Of a stretch of 64,000 nucleotides of DNA, positions 1 to 7,967 are shown in pieces (position 1 is the stretch's first letter; each line of letters opens with the position of its first letter). Source of the DNA: Pseudoflavonifractor gallinarum (GTDB lineage Bacteria; Bacillota; Clostridia; Oscillospirales; Oscillospiraceae); NCBI RefSeq assembly GCF_014982855.1, contig NZ_JADCKF010000011.1, forward strand, positions 1 through 64,000, in the 5' to 3' direction. Position numbers and translations under genes: made by a program. The notes under the pieces were generated by a model. It saw nothing but the letters and a program-made list of their open reading frames with translations, was not told where the DNA came from and ran no database searches.

Positions 1-911
1 GCGGCTACGGCGCGGACAAGGTGTACGTGTGCGACCACGAGCTTCTGGAGACCTACACCACCGACGGCTATGCCAAGGTGATCTGCGACCTGGTGGAGGA
101 GAAGAAGCCCGAGATCTTCCTGATCGGGGCGACCAACATCGGCCGTGACCTGGGCCCCCGCTGTGCGGCCCGTCTGCACACCGGCCTGACCGCCGACTGC
201 ACCCACCTGGACGTGGATGTGACCAAGTACAAGGAGTTCCTGAAGACCACCTCCACCATCGACGTGGACAACACGGTCTTTGAGGAGAACACCAACTTGA
301 AGATGACCCGTCCCGCCTTCGGCGGCCACCTGATGGCCACCATCATCTGCCCCCGGTTCCGTCCCCAGATGTCGACGGTACGTCCCGGCGTGATGAAGAA
401 GGCTCCCTTCGACCAGGCCAAGGCTGACGCCGTTGTGGTGGAGAAGCCCGCGGTGGCCCTGACCAAGGAGGACATCCATGTGGAGGTCCTGGAGGTGAAG
501 AAGGCTGCCAAGAAGCTGGTGGACCTGATCGGCGCCGACGTGGTGGTGTCCGTGGGCCGCGGCATCAGCAAGGACGTGGAGAAGGGCATTGCCCTGGCCG
601 AGGAGCTGGCTGAGGTTCTGGGCGGCGTGGTTGGCGCCTCCCGTGCCGTGGTGGACGCTGGCTGGATCTCTGCCGACCACCAGGTGGGCCAGACCGGCAA
701 GACCGTGCATCCCAAGATCTATGTGGCTCTGGGCATCTCCGGCGCCATCCAGCACAAGGCCGGCATGCAGGACTCCGAGTGCATCATCGCGGTGAACAAG
801 AACGAGACCGCCCCCATCTTCGAGGTGGCCTCCTACGGCATCACCGGCGACCTCTTCAAGGTCACCCCCATGCTCATCGAGTCCATCAAGGCCCTGAAGG
901 CCTCCAAGTAA
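1..911 (+). CDS. etfA: Electron transfer flavoprotein alpha subunit, 5'-truncated by window edge
   Basis: The frame is open from base 3, so the N-terminus lies outside the window. The visible ~303 residues cover the end of the N-terminal domain and the whole FAD-binding C-terminal domain, including SVGRGISKD, GASRAVVDAGW, HQVGQTGKTVHPKIYVALGISGA split over two stretches, and the terminal NKNETAPIF region typical of EtfA. EtfA pairs with EtfB to carry electrons between acyl-CoA dehydrogenase (Bcd) and ferredoxin or NADH. In butyrate-forming clostridia the pair lies in a bcd-etfBA operon, so etfB is expected just upstream. That context is inferred, not seen. The gene ends at a strong bidirectional terminator shared with the convergent SDR gene. 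Confidence 0.95.
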   Translation, partial: GYGADKVYVCDHELLETYTTDGYAKVICDLVEEKKPEIFLIGATNIGRDLGPRCAARLHTGLTADCTHLDVDVTKYKEFLKTTSTIDVDNTVFEENTNLKMTRPAFGGHLMATIICPRFRPQMSTVRPGVMKKAPFDQAKADAVVVEKPAVALTKEDIHVEVLEVKKAAKKLVDLIGADVVVSVGRGISKDVEKGIALAEELAEVLGGVVGASRAVVDAGWISADHQVGQTGKTVHPKIYVALGISGAIQHKAGMQDSECIIAVNKNETAPIFEVASYGITGDLFKVTPMLIESIKALKASK

Positions 912-942
912 TTCGTTTTCCTTTCACAGCAGCATAAAATAG

Positions 943-985
943 AAAGAAGCGGGAGCACAGAACCATCTGTGCTCCCGCTTCTTTT
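943..985. terminator. Bidirectional intrinsic terminator between etfA and the SDR gene
   Basis: Arms 943-960 and 967-985 form a long perfect GC-rich stem (core GAAGCGGGAGCACAG) around the loop AACCAT. T-rich sequence follows on the plus strand and A-rich sequence precedes, so it can stop both etfA and the leftward SDR transcript. Confidence 0.9.
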
Positions 986-998
986 CTTGATAAGCAGA

Positions 999-1808
999 TC
1001 AATATTTGGTGTCATACTCCCAGGGGGCGCCGCCGCACAGGCAGCCGCCGTCCACATGGTAGGCCTGACCAGTCATATAGCTGGAGGCGTCGGAGGCCAG
1101 CATAATGGCCATACCGACTAGCTCGTCCGGACGGCCGGGGCGTCCCATGGCGATCCGGTCCTTCAGATAGACGGAACGGGTAGGATGATCCCAGGTTACC
1201 TGGGTCAGCTCGGTCAAAATATGGCCGGGGCTGATGGCGTTGGCGCGGATGCCATACTGGGCAAACTCCACCGCCATGGCACGGGTGAGGGCAATCACAC
1301 CGCTCTTGGCCGCGCCATAGACCGAACAGCCGCCCAGCATCCCCTCGTCATTGTGGGAGCCAATGTTGATGATGTGTCCGCTCTTCCGCTTGTACATCTC
1401 CCGGGCAACGGCCTGACTCATGAAGAAAAGCCCCTTCAGGTTGGTGTCCATGATGCGATCGTAGGTCTCTTCCTCCACATCCAGGAGACCCTCGCGCTTG
1501 TTGATACCGGCCACATTGAAGAGCACATCGATCTTTCCATAGCGGGCGACCACTTCGTCCACACAGGACTGGATGCTGGAGCGGTCAGCCACATCCAGAA
1601 GGTGGGCCGACACGTGGCAGCCCTCCGCGCTCAGCTGGTTTACCAGCTCCTCACATTTGGAAAGCGTGCGGCCGCACAGGGCGACTTCCGCGCCGGCACG
1701 GGCCAGGCCGGCACTGATGGCAGCGCCGATTCCGCCGGCCGCGCCGGTCACCAGAATGGTTTTGCCCTCCAGAGAAAAGAGACTGTGGAGATATTCTGCC
1801 GTATTCAT
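999..1808 (-). CDS. SDR-family oxidoreductase (gluconate 5-dehydrogenase/KduD-like)
   Basis: This 269-residue classical short-chain dehydrogenase has the cofactor motif TGAAGGIG at residues 21-28, NVAG in the middle, a catalytic Ser in the NIGSHND segment and the YGAAK catalytic Tyr/Lys pair. The C-terminal DGG motif is also present. Length and layout match the gluconate 5-dehydrogenase and 2-dehydro-3-deoxygluconate 5-dehydrogenase (KduD) subgroup. It starts on the last base of the aldolase stop codon (TGATG), so the two are translationally coupled. The locus suggests it interconverts keto and hydroxy sugar acids with NAD(P)H. The exact substrate cannot be read from sequence. Confidence 0.88.
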   Translation of the reverse strand: MNTAEYLHSLFSLEGKTILVTGAAGGIGAAISAGLARAGAEVALCGRTLSKCEELVNQLSAEGCHVSAHLLDVADRSSIQSCVDEVVARYGKIDVLFNVAGINKREGLLDVEEETYDRIMDTNLKGLFFMSQAVAREMYKRKSGHIINIGSHNDEGMLGGCSVYGAAKSGVIALTRAMAVEFAQYGIRANAISPGHILTELTQVTWDHPTRSVYLKDRIAMGRPGRPDELVGMAIMLASDASSYMTGQAYHVDGGCLCGGAPWEYDTKY

Positions 1809-2701
1809 CAGCGGATCCCCTCCCGGTGGAAGAGGGCGCGGATCTGGGCGTCATCCTCAACGGTGGCATTGGGCATGGGGAAGGTGCTAGAGCTGGAGGC
1901 AGCAATGCCGCGCAGCTTCAGGGCCTCTTTCAGCACGGGCAGGAAGGGGCTGCGGACGGTGTAGAGATCCATCAGGCGGTTGATGGTCTGCTGGCCCTTG
2001 GCGATTCCGTCCAGATCGTTGTTGCGGAAGGCCTTGACCCAGGCGGCGCAGAGCTCAGGCACCACATTGGAGAGAGCGCCGATGCATCCGTCCCCGCCGG
2101 AGAGGACGTTGTGAGCAAAGTTATCGTCAAAGCCGGAGTAGATCTCAAAGTCGGGCAGTTCCGACTTGACTACCTTGATCAGCTCGCGGGTGTGGTCCAT
2201 ACCGGAGATGGTGTCCTTCATGCCCACGATGTTGCTGTGCAGCTTAGCCAGCTTGACCACGGTATGGGGAGAGATGGTGTATCCGGTGTTGTCCGGGAAG
2301 TTGTAAATGTAGATGGGGCCGTCGATGGCGCCGGCCAGATGATCGTAATACTGAAGCAGAGCCTCATCGTCAAAGTGGAAGTAGTAGGGGGGAAGGATCA
2401 TAACCGCGTCGGCCCCCTGCTCCAGGCAGTAGTTGGAGAAGGAGATGATCTCATCAGCTACCATGCTGGAGGTACCCACGATGAGCTTGACCCGATGGTC
2501 AATGGTATCGATGGCGAACTTTGCCATGGCGCGGCGCTGCTCCATATTCATGGCGAAAAATTCACTGCTGCTGCCCTCGACCAGAATGCCGTCCATGCCC
2601 TGTGCGATCAGGTTCTCATAGAGCTTCTTCTGGCTGTCCAGGTCCAGGCTGCCGTCGGCGTGGAACATGGTGATCGCGGGGGTCAAATAAGCTGCTTTCA
2701 T
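1808..2701 (-). CDS. DapA/NanA-family aldolase, probable 2-keto-3-deoxy sugar-acid aldolase
   Basis: The product is 297 residues of the DHDPS/N-acetylneuraminate lyase TIM-barrel family. Lys162 in GMKDT is the expected Schiff-base residue and the Tyr of IYNFP is the catalytic tyrosine. The usual GTTGE loop reads GSSSE. The family splits or forms pyruvate-derived keto acids. Beside a sugar-acid dehydratase and a gluconate-type permease, cleavage of a 2-keto-3-deoxy acid to pyruvate plus an aldehyde is the most likely role, rather than lysine synthesis. Two ATGs lie six bases apart. I chose 2701 because the GAGAGGG ribosome site sits about 8 bases before it and only 2 before the upstream ATG at 2707. 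Confidence 0.88.
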   Translation of the reverse strand: MKAAYLTPAITMFHADGSLDLDSQKKLYENLIAQGMDGILVEGSSSEFFAMNMEQRRAMAKFAIDTIDHRVKLIVGTSSMVADEIISFSNYCLEQGADAVMILPPYYFHFDDEALLQYYDHLAGAIDGPIYIYNFPDNTGYTISPHTVVKLAKLHSNIVGMKDTISGMDHTRELIKVVKSELPDFEIYSGFDDNFAHNVLSGGDGCIGALSNVVPELCAAWVKAFRNNDLDGIAKGQQTINRLMDLYTVRSPFLPVLKEALKLRGIAASSSSTFPMPNATVEDDAQIRALFHREGIR

Positions 2702-2734
2702 TTTCATACCCTCTCTTTTCTGCGCGATGCGCAT

Positions 2735-2762
2735 ATTTTCCGTATCGTGAAATCATTTTCCG
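2735..2762. promoter_or_regulatory. Direct repeats ATTTTCCG, possible activator sites
   Basis: ATTTTCCG occurs at 2735-2742 and 2755-2762, a 20-bp period, between the aldolase promoter and its start codon. Two helical turns is the spacing used by AraC-type dimers, and an AraC regulator lies in this locus. The position downstream of the predicted transcription start is unusual for activation, so this is speculative. Confidence 0.3.
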
Positions 2763-2804
2763 AATTGAAAATACAAAACCAAAACGCCTTCTGGAATTGT
2801 CCTT

Positions 2805-2833
2805 ATGATAGCGCGCTTTTGGAACCTTGTCAA
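2805..2833 (-). promoter_or_regulatory. Sigma-A promoter for the aldolase-SDR operon
   Basis: On the minus strand TTGACA (2833-2828), a 17-base spacer and TATCAT (2810-2805) form a near-consensus promoter. It lies just after the dehydratase terminator, giving the aldolase and SDR genes a transcript of their own with a leader of about 100 bases. Confidence 0.75.
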
Positions 2834-2863
2834 GGGCCCGGGACAAATCCCGACGGAAAAAGA

Positions 2864-2890
2864 ATCCCCCCGTTCAGAAGACGGGGGGAT
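2864..2890 (-). terminator. Intrinsic terminator of the dehydratase gene
   Basis: Arms 2890-2881 and 2873-2864 (ATCCCCCCGT paired with ACGGGGGGAT) are followed on the minus strand by TCTTTTTCC. It lies 12 bases past the dehydratase stop codon. Confidence 0.85.
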
Positions 2891-2901
2891 GGGGATGGAA
2901 C

Positions 2902-4623
2902 TTATTCCAGACCGGCGCCCTTCATAGCAGAGAGAGCATGGTCGGTATAGAGCTTGTAGAAGCCCTTGCGCTTCTCACGGGGCAGGATACCAGCCTTGGC
3001 ACGCTCCTCCAGAACCTTGGTGGCCTCCTCCACGGTGCAGGGCTTGCCGTGGATACCGGTGAGGTTGATGGTGCGGTCCTTGACGCTGTAAGAGATGAGG
3101 TCGCCCTCCTCAATGAAGGCGATCGGACCGCCGGCAGCCGCCTCGGGAGAGACATGGCCAATGGCCGCGCCGCGGGTGGCGCCGGAGAAACGGCCGTCGG
3201 TGATGAGAGCCACCGAGCCGTTGATCCGCTCGTCGCACACGATGGCCTCGGTGGTCATGAGCATCTCAGGCATACCGCAGCCGCGGGGACCCTCGTAGCG
3301 GATGATGACCACCTCGCCGGGATTGATCTGGTTGTTGACCACGGCGTCGTGGGCGTCCTCCTCGTGGTTGAAGACACGGGCCACAGCGTTGACCACCTCG
3401 CGCTGGTTCATGGCGCAGGCGGAGTACTTCAGGACGCTGCCCTCGGGGGCGATGTTGCCCTTGAGGATGGCCACAGAGCCCTTCTCGGGGGCCTTCTCCA
3501 CGGGGAAGATGACCTGCTCACGGGTCAGGCCGTAGTTGTGCAGGTAGCCCAGGTTGCGCTCAAACCAGTTGTCCTTGTGCAGATCCTCCAGGTTCTCACC
3601 CAGGGTCTTGCCGGTGACCGTCATCACATCCAGATCCAGCATGTCGCGCAGCATCCACTGGACCATGGGCACGCCGCCGGCGAACCAGAAGGACTCGGTC
3701 AGGTGCTGGCCGGAGGGATTGATGTTGCCCAGGTGGGGCACCTGATGGTTGATCTCGTCAAAGAGCTCGATGGGCAGGTCATAGCCCAGCTCACGGGCGA
3801 TGGAGGGCAGGTGGATGGTGGCGTTGGTGGAGCCGCCGATGGCGCTGTGAACAATGATAGCGTTGCGGAAGGCGGCAGGGGTCATGATCTTGCTGGGAGT
3901 GATGTCCTTCTCCACCAGCTCCATGATCTTGCGGCCGGCATAGCGGGCGTACTGGATCACGTCACGCATGGTAGCGGGAGCCAGCGCGGCGCCGGGGAGG
4001 GTGAGACCCAGGGCCTCAGCCACACACTGCATGGTGGAGGCAGTACCCAGGAAGGTGCAGGCGCCCACCGAGGGACAGCCGGTCAGCTTGTAGTCCCGGA
4101 CTTCCTGCTCGGTGATGGCGTCCTTGCGCTTCTGGCGCAGGGAGATATCGCCGGCCACCAGAGAAGTGGTCTGATTGGGGCCGGGGCGCATGGAGCCGCC
4201 GGGCATAAAGATGGTGGGGATGTCCATACGGGCGGCCGCCTTCAGATGGGCGGGGATGGACTTGTCGCAGCTGGAGGAGAGGATCATGCCGTCCCAGGGC
4301 ACGGCGGAAGCGTGGACCTCCACCATGTTGGCCAGCGCCTCACGGGAGGCCAGAACGGCATTCATGCCGTCATGACCCTGGGCGCAGCCGTCACAGATAT
4401 CGGTGGCATAGTACTTGGCAGGCTTGCCGCCCTTTTCGTACACGCCGTAGACGGCCTGCTCCACCAGCTGGTTCAGATGCCAGCTGCCGGGATGAGAGTC
4501 GCCGTAAGCGCTCTCCACCATGATCTGGGGCTTGTTGATATCAAGATCGTCCCAGCCGGTGCCCATCTCCAGAGCGTCGAACTGGGCCCACAGCATACGG
4601 TCGGCATGGCTTTTCTGATTCAT
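2902..4623 (-). CDS. IlvD/Edd-family dehydratase, probable sugar-acid dehydratase
   Basis: The 573-residue iron-sulfur dehydratase has the expected cysteines in [10 protein letters not shown] (Cys77), SSSCDKS (Cys119) and TGCPSVGAC (about Cys183-189). These fit the [2Fe-2S] sugar-acid branch (xylonate, arabinonate or gluconate dehydratases) as well as dihydroxy-acid dehydratase. No other branched-chain amino-acid gene is nearby, while a gluconate-type permease and a DapA-type aldolase flank it, so dehydration of an aldonate to a 2-keto-3-deoxy acid is the better reading. The start at 4623 has a perfect AAGGAGG eight bases upstream. An in-frame extension to 4716 has no such site. Its own terminator follows the stop. 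Confidence 0.87.
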   Translation of the reverse strand: MNQKSHADRMLWAQFDALEMGTGWDDLDINKPQIMVESAYGDSHPGSWHLNQLVEQAVYGVYEKGGKPAKYYATDICDGCAQGHDGMNAVLASREALANMVEVHASAVPWDGMILSSSCDKSIPAHLKAAARMDIPTIFMPGGSMRPGPNQTTSLVAGDISLRQKRKDAITEQEVRDYKLTGCPSVGACTFLGTASTMQCVAEALGLTLPGAALAPATMRDVIQYARYAGRKIMELVEKDITPSKIMTPAAFRNAIIVHSAIGGSTNATIHLPSIARELGYDLPIELFDEINHQVPHLGNINPSGQHLTESFWFAGGVPMVQWMLRDMLDLDVMTVTGKTLGENLEDLHKDNWFERNLGYLHNYGLTREQVIFPVEKAPEKGSVAILKGNIAPEGSVLKYSACAMNQREVVNAVARVFNHEEDAHDAVVNNQINPGEVVIIRYEGPRGCGMPEMLMTTEAIVCDERINGSVALITDGRFSGATRGAAIGHVSPEAAAGGPIAFIEEGDLISYSVKDRTINLTGIHGKPCTVEEATKVLEERAKAGILPREKRKGFYKLYTDHALSAMKGAGLE

Positions 4624-4671
4624 AAATGCGTCCTCCTTTGGGCATAGAAAACAAATCGGAAATAAAAGAGG

Positions 4672-4718
4672 AAAAAATGGCCTGCCCCATGCTCGGTAAA
4701 GCAAGCAGCAGACCATTT
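4672..4718 (-). terminator. Intercistronic terminator/attenuator between permease and dehydratase
   Basis: On the minus strand an 11-bp stem (4718-4708 with 4685-4675, one G-U pair) is followed by an uninterrupted T run from 4677 to 4672. It stands about 50 bases before the dehydratase start. I found no good promoter between it and that gene, so it probably lowers, rather than abolishes, read-through from the permease transcript. Confidence 0.7.
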
Positions 4719-4805
4719 CTCCTTTGGCAGGTTTTCTGGTGGGAGGAGAAAGGCTCCTCGCTTTTTCAAACGTGTTCGATTGGAAGAGTTTTACTTAGCA
4801 GGCGA

Positions 4806-6236
4806 TCAGATGATTCCGATCATATTGCAGATCAGCAGCAGGATCATGCTGAAGACGCCAGCCACGGCATCGGGGATGGTGATGTACTTCAGACCCTGAG
4901 TAATGGTGCCCAGGTTGAAGAAGCGGCTGACCACCCAGAAACCGCTGTTGCTCACGTGGTTGAAGCACAGGGTGCCGGCACCGATGGCCAGAGTGGCGGC
5001 CACGGGGCTCAGGCCCAGAGTGGCCATCATGGGGCCAACCACGCCCACGGCGGTGATGCCGGCAGTGGTCATGGAGCCCACAGCGGTCATCATGATAGCA
5101 CCGCAGAAGAAGGGGATCAGGATGGCGGGGATGGGCAGCTTGTCGATCAGCTCAGTCAGCTCGCCGATGGCGGGGCAGGCCTTGATAACCTCGGAGAAGG
5201 CGCCGCCCATAGCGGTGATGAGGAGAGCGGCCAGAGCCACTTCCAGACCACGGGCGATCCAGCTGTTGAGCACCACTTCGTTGAAGCCCTTGGGATCAGA
5301 ACCGGTGGACTCCAGGTTGCTCGCACGGACGGACTTCTTGTGGAAGGTGGCCAGGATCATGGTGTAGATCACACCGGCGCCCAGAGCCACGACCTTGTCG
5401 CTCATGATGGCGGCCACAGTGCGGATCATGGCGTCTTCCGCCACGCTCTCAGGAATGGACATGTTGATGAAGGAGCCGCCGGCGATCAGGACCACCGGGA
5501 TCAGGATGGTCAGGAAAGCGGCAAAGGTATTGGGCAGATCAGGCTCGTTGATGAGGATGTCGGAGACGCTGTTGGACTTGGTCTCCTCAATGCCCTCGAC
5601 CACGGCGGGCACGGGCTCGATCCATTCCTTCTCACACCACTTCTTCAGGACCAGCCAGGTCAGGAAGAAGGCGATCGCAGTGATGACAATACCCCAGGTG
5701 ATAACCATGCCCAGGTCGGCGCTTAGAGCGACAGACACAGCCAGGATGCCGGGCGTGGGGGGAACCATGGCGTGGGTCAGGTTCAGACCGGTCTGAGTGA
5801 AGGAAGCCATGGTGGACATGGAGATGTGCTTACGCTTGGAGAGCACGTTGGCGATGTTGGAGCACAGGATGGTGGTGATATCGCCAAACACGGGGATGGA
5901 GACCACATAGGCGGTCAGCGCGGGAGCCAGCTCCAGGTTCTTACCGTGGAACAGGCGGATGAAGAAGTTGGCAATGGCCTTGGCGGCGCCGGTATCCTGT
6001 ACGCCCATAGCCAGAATGGCACCCAGCATGATGGGGATACCCAGGCTGCCAAGGGTATTACCAAAGCCCTTGGTCAGAAGACCCATGGCTTCCATGAAGG
6101 GGAAGCCGTTGACCAGAGCCATACCCAGACCAACCAGGAACAATGCAAACGTGGGATGCAGCTTTACCTTCATAATCAGCACCACCAGAATGGCGATGGC
6201 GATTACGAGAGTAATGAGAAATAATACAGCAGACAC
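4806..6236 (-). CDS. GntP-family gluconate/sugar-acid:H+ symporter
   Basis: This 476-residue integral membrane protein has about 12 hydrophobic segments and clear GntP-family signatures: an N-terminal membrane block, the SIPVFGDITTIL region, THAMVPPTPG, and the C-terminal HVSNSGFWVVSRFF segment. It should import gluconate or a related aldonate with protons. It starts with GTG at 6236, with GAAAGGGAG eight bases upstream. It is the promoter-proximal gene of the leftward sugar-acid locus, and the divergent AraC regulator is the obvious candidate controller. Confidence 0.9.
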   Translation of the reverse strand: MSAVLFLITLVIAIAILVVLIMKVKLHPTFALFLVGLGMALVNGFPFMEAMGLLTKGFGNTLGSLGIPIMLGAILAMGVQDTGAAKAIANFFIRLFHGKNLELAPALTAYVVSIPVFGDITTILCSNIANVLSKRKHISMSTMASFTQTGLNLTHAMVPPTPGILAVSVALSADLGMVITWGIVITAIAFFLTWLVLKKWCEKEWIEPVPAVVEGIEETKSNSVSDILINEPDLPNTFAAFLTILIPVVLIAGGSFINMSIPESVAEDAMIRTVAAIMSDKVVALGAGVIYTMILATFHKKSVRASNLESTGSDPKGFNEVVLNSWIARGLEVALAALLITAMGGAFSEVIKACPAIGELTELIDKLPIPAILIPFFCGAIMMTAVGSMTTAGITAVGVVGPMMATLGLSPVAATLAIGAGTLCFNHVSNSGFWVVSRFFNLGTITQGLKYITIPDAVAGVFSMILLLICNMIGII

Positions 6237-6454
6237 TCAAAAAACTCCCTTTCCATAACAAACGCTTGCCCATCTGCAAAACCTTCTAAGAATGCAGACG
6301 GGACCGGGTCAGGATGCGCGGTTGCTCGACCAATCGATGGGATTACCGGAGGTACATAGGGTTCTGTATCCTCCTGTAGGGTTTCCGTACGTTTGAGACA
6401 CTCCTCCTTCCTCTGTGCACAGTCGAAAACTGTGGACCTGCCGTGCATATCTCC

Positions 6455-6481
6455 ATGTGATTCCGCTATACGGAATCACAT
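6455..6481. promoter_or_regulatory. Perfect 11-bp inverted repeat in permease leader
   Basis: ATGTGATTCCG (6455-6465) and CGGAATCACAT (6471-6481) flank CTATA. The palindrome sits about 53-80 bases downstream of the predicted permease transcription start. It could be an operator acting as a roadblock or an mRNA hairpin. The protein that might bind it is unknown. Confidence 0.55.
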
Positions 6482-6540
6482 TTCGGGAGATGATGCTTAA
6501 AAAATGCGCTCCTTTTATGGATGCACATTTTAACGTGATT

Positions 6541-6569
6541 ATAATAACCGCTTTGGTTGGATTTGTCAA
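6541..6569 (-). promoter_or_regulatory. Sigma-A promoter for the permease
   Basis: On the minus strand TTGACA (6569-6564), 17 bases and TATTAT (6546-6541) form a near-consensus promoter. Transcription from about 6534 leaves a leader of nearly 300 bases before the permease start. Confidence 0.75.
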
Positions 6570-6770
6570 GATACAATAAAAAACGGAGTGAAAAGTAGAA
6601 AATTTAGAATAAAATGTTGTAAACTTGATGGTCTGAATCAAAAGAGATGAAACAATATGAAACTTATTTCTGCGATTTGGTCTGGATTTACTTTCTCCAA
6701 TATAAAAATTAATAAGGTGACCGGATAAAAAGAGACAAAAAACGACTGAGAACAGAATGCAGAAAGTGGT

Positions 6771-6800
6771 TTGACACACCGGAAAAAGCTATGGTATAAC
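6771..6800 (+). promoter_or_regulatory. Sigma-A promoter for the AraC regulator
   Basis: TTGACA (6771-6776), 18 bases and TATAAC (6795-6800) lie about 35 bases before the regulator's start codon. Confidence 0.65.
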
Positions 6801-6833
6801 AAAATCAAATCATAAAGCATAGATCAGAAAGCG

Positions 6834-7688
6834 GTGAAAGAAATCATGCGAGCGGACGATTTCTATAAGCATTCTTTTAAGTTGGAACACGGAGTCGGCT
6901 CGCTCTTTGTACAGAATACGGGCCGGCAGCAGTGTGTACCTGGGTACCGCTGGGGACCGGGCGTACGGGACCATTACCTGATCCACCACATTCTCGCCGG
7001 GCGGGGAGACTTTGTGGTGGATGAGCAGCACTATACCCTCTCCGCAGGGGATACCTTTCTGGTCTATCCCAATACCAGCATTCTGTATTATGCCGATGAG
7101 CAGGAGCCGTGGGAGTATGTCTGGGTGGGATTCCAAGGACGGGAGGCCGGCGGACTGGTGGAGCAGACCCCGTTTGCTCCAGACCGCCCGGTACTGCGGG
7201 GATTTTATCCCGAAGAGATCAGCCGTTTGCTGCTGGAGCTCTATTCAGACTACGGAACGACTGCATGGAGCGGCTGCGCGCTTACCGGGAGGCTCTATCT
7301 CTTTCTGGCGTTTCTGGTTGACCATGGGCGTGGAGGAACAGCCGGGGAGCGGGACAGGGAGGACTGTGCGGAACAGGCCGCCCGCTATGTGATGAGTCAC
7401 TATGAACAGCCCATCACGGTGGAGCAGCTGGCAGAGTTTGTCTCCACCAGCCAGAACAGTCTCTACCGCAGTTTTAAGGAACGGTTCCAGGTATCCCCCA
7501 AACATTTTATTGTGGAATACCGGATCGAACAGGCCTGCCGCCTCCTCTCCAGCGGGATGTACTCGGTACAGGAGATCTCCAATTCTGTGGGATTTGAGGA
7601 TCCGCTCTACTTTTCCCGCGCATTCAAGCGGGTCAAGGGACTTTCCCCAAAAGCCTATGCGGAGCAGTGCCGGAAGAATGGAATATAA
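6834..7688 (+). CDS. AraC-family transcriptional regulator with N-terminal cupin domain
   Basis: The 284-residue protein has an N-terminal AraC-type cupin ligand-binding domain (about residues 15-150, including HHILAGRGDF and LSAGDTFLVYP). A C-terminal double helix-turn-helix follows (about 180-280), with the family signature ISNSVGFEDPLYFSRAFKR. It is divergent from the sugar-acid permease, dehydratase, aldolase and dehydrogenase, so it is most likely their sugar-acid-responsive activator. The first possible start is GTG 6834. The ATG at 6846 is an alternative. Neither has a strong ribosome site. Confidence 0.9.
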   Translation: MKEIMRADDFYKHSFKLEHGVGSLFVQNTGRQQCVPGYRWGPGVRDHYLIHHILAGRGDFVVDEQHYTLSAGDTFLVYPNTSILYYADEQEPWEYVWVGFQGREAGGLVEQTPFAPDRPVLRGFYPEEISRLLLELYSDYGTTAWSGCALTGRLYLFLAFLVDHGRGGTAGERDREDCAEQAARYVMSHYEQPITVEQLAEFVSTSQNSLYRSFKERFQVSPKHFIVEYRIEQACRLLSSGMYSVQEISNSVGFEDPLYFSRAFKRVKGLSPKAYAEQCRKNGI

Positions 7689-7696
7689 TAGAGGGG

Positions 7697-7740
7697 AAGC
7701 TCCTCCGTTTTCAGGACTGAAAATGGAGGAGCTTTGTACT
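7697..7740 (+). terminator. Intrinsic terminator of the AraC gene
   Basis: AAGCTCCTCC with its extension to 7714 pairs with GGAGGAGCTT and its extension (7717-7734). TTTGTACTTTTT follows. Between here and 7967 the sequence is AT-rich, with a TACAAT box at 7864-7869 but no clear -35 element. Confidence 0.85.
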
Positions 7741-7967
7741 TTTTGACACGGAATGAGCTGTAAATAGAGAAATAAATTGGAGAAATGGCTGCGAGGCAGA
7801 AAGAAAAAAGAAACAAATGGTTACATTTTAATATAAAGTCTACCAAACCTATGTGTTTTATGTTACAATACGCCGGCTGAAATATTTCCCATCCGATTGG
7901 GGCAGGCAGAGAAGAGCTGCCGCCATAAGAAAAGAACAGGAAGATCAGGAAAGGAAGATATGTGGAC

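Larger units (their letters stand above)
6237..6833. other. Regulatory region between permease and AraC regulator
   Basis: This AT-richer 597-bp interval has no convincing gene. It contains one promoter facing each way, a roughly 300-base leader for the permease and one perfect palindrome within that leader. The rest shows nothing I can name. Confidence 0.6.

Noticed and set aside
6203-6448. Possible 81-codon leader gene upstream of the permease
   Set aside because: It overlaps the permease start, its ATG is only two bases from a weak GGAG, and the sequence has no protein-like pattern.
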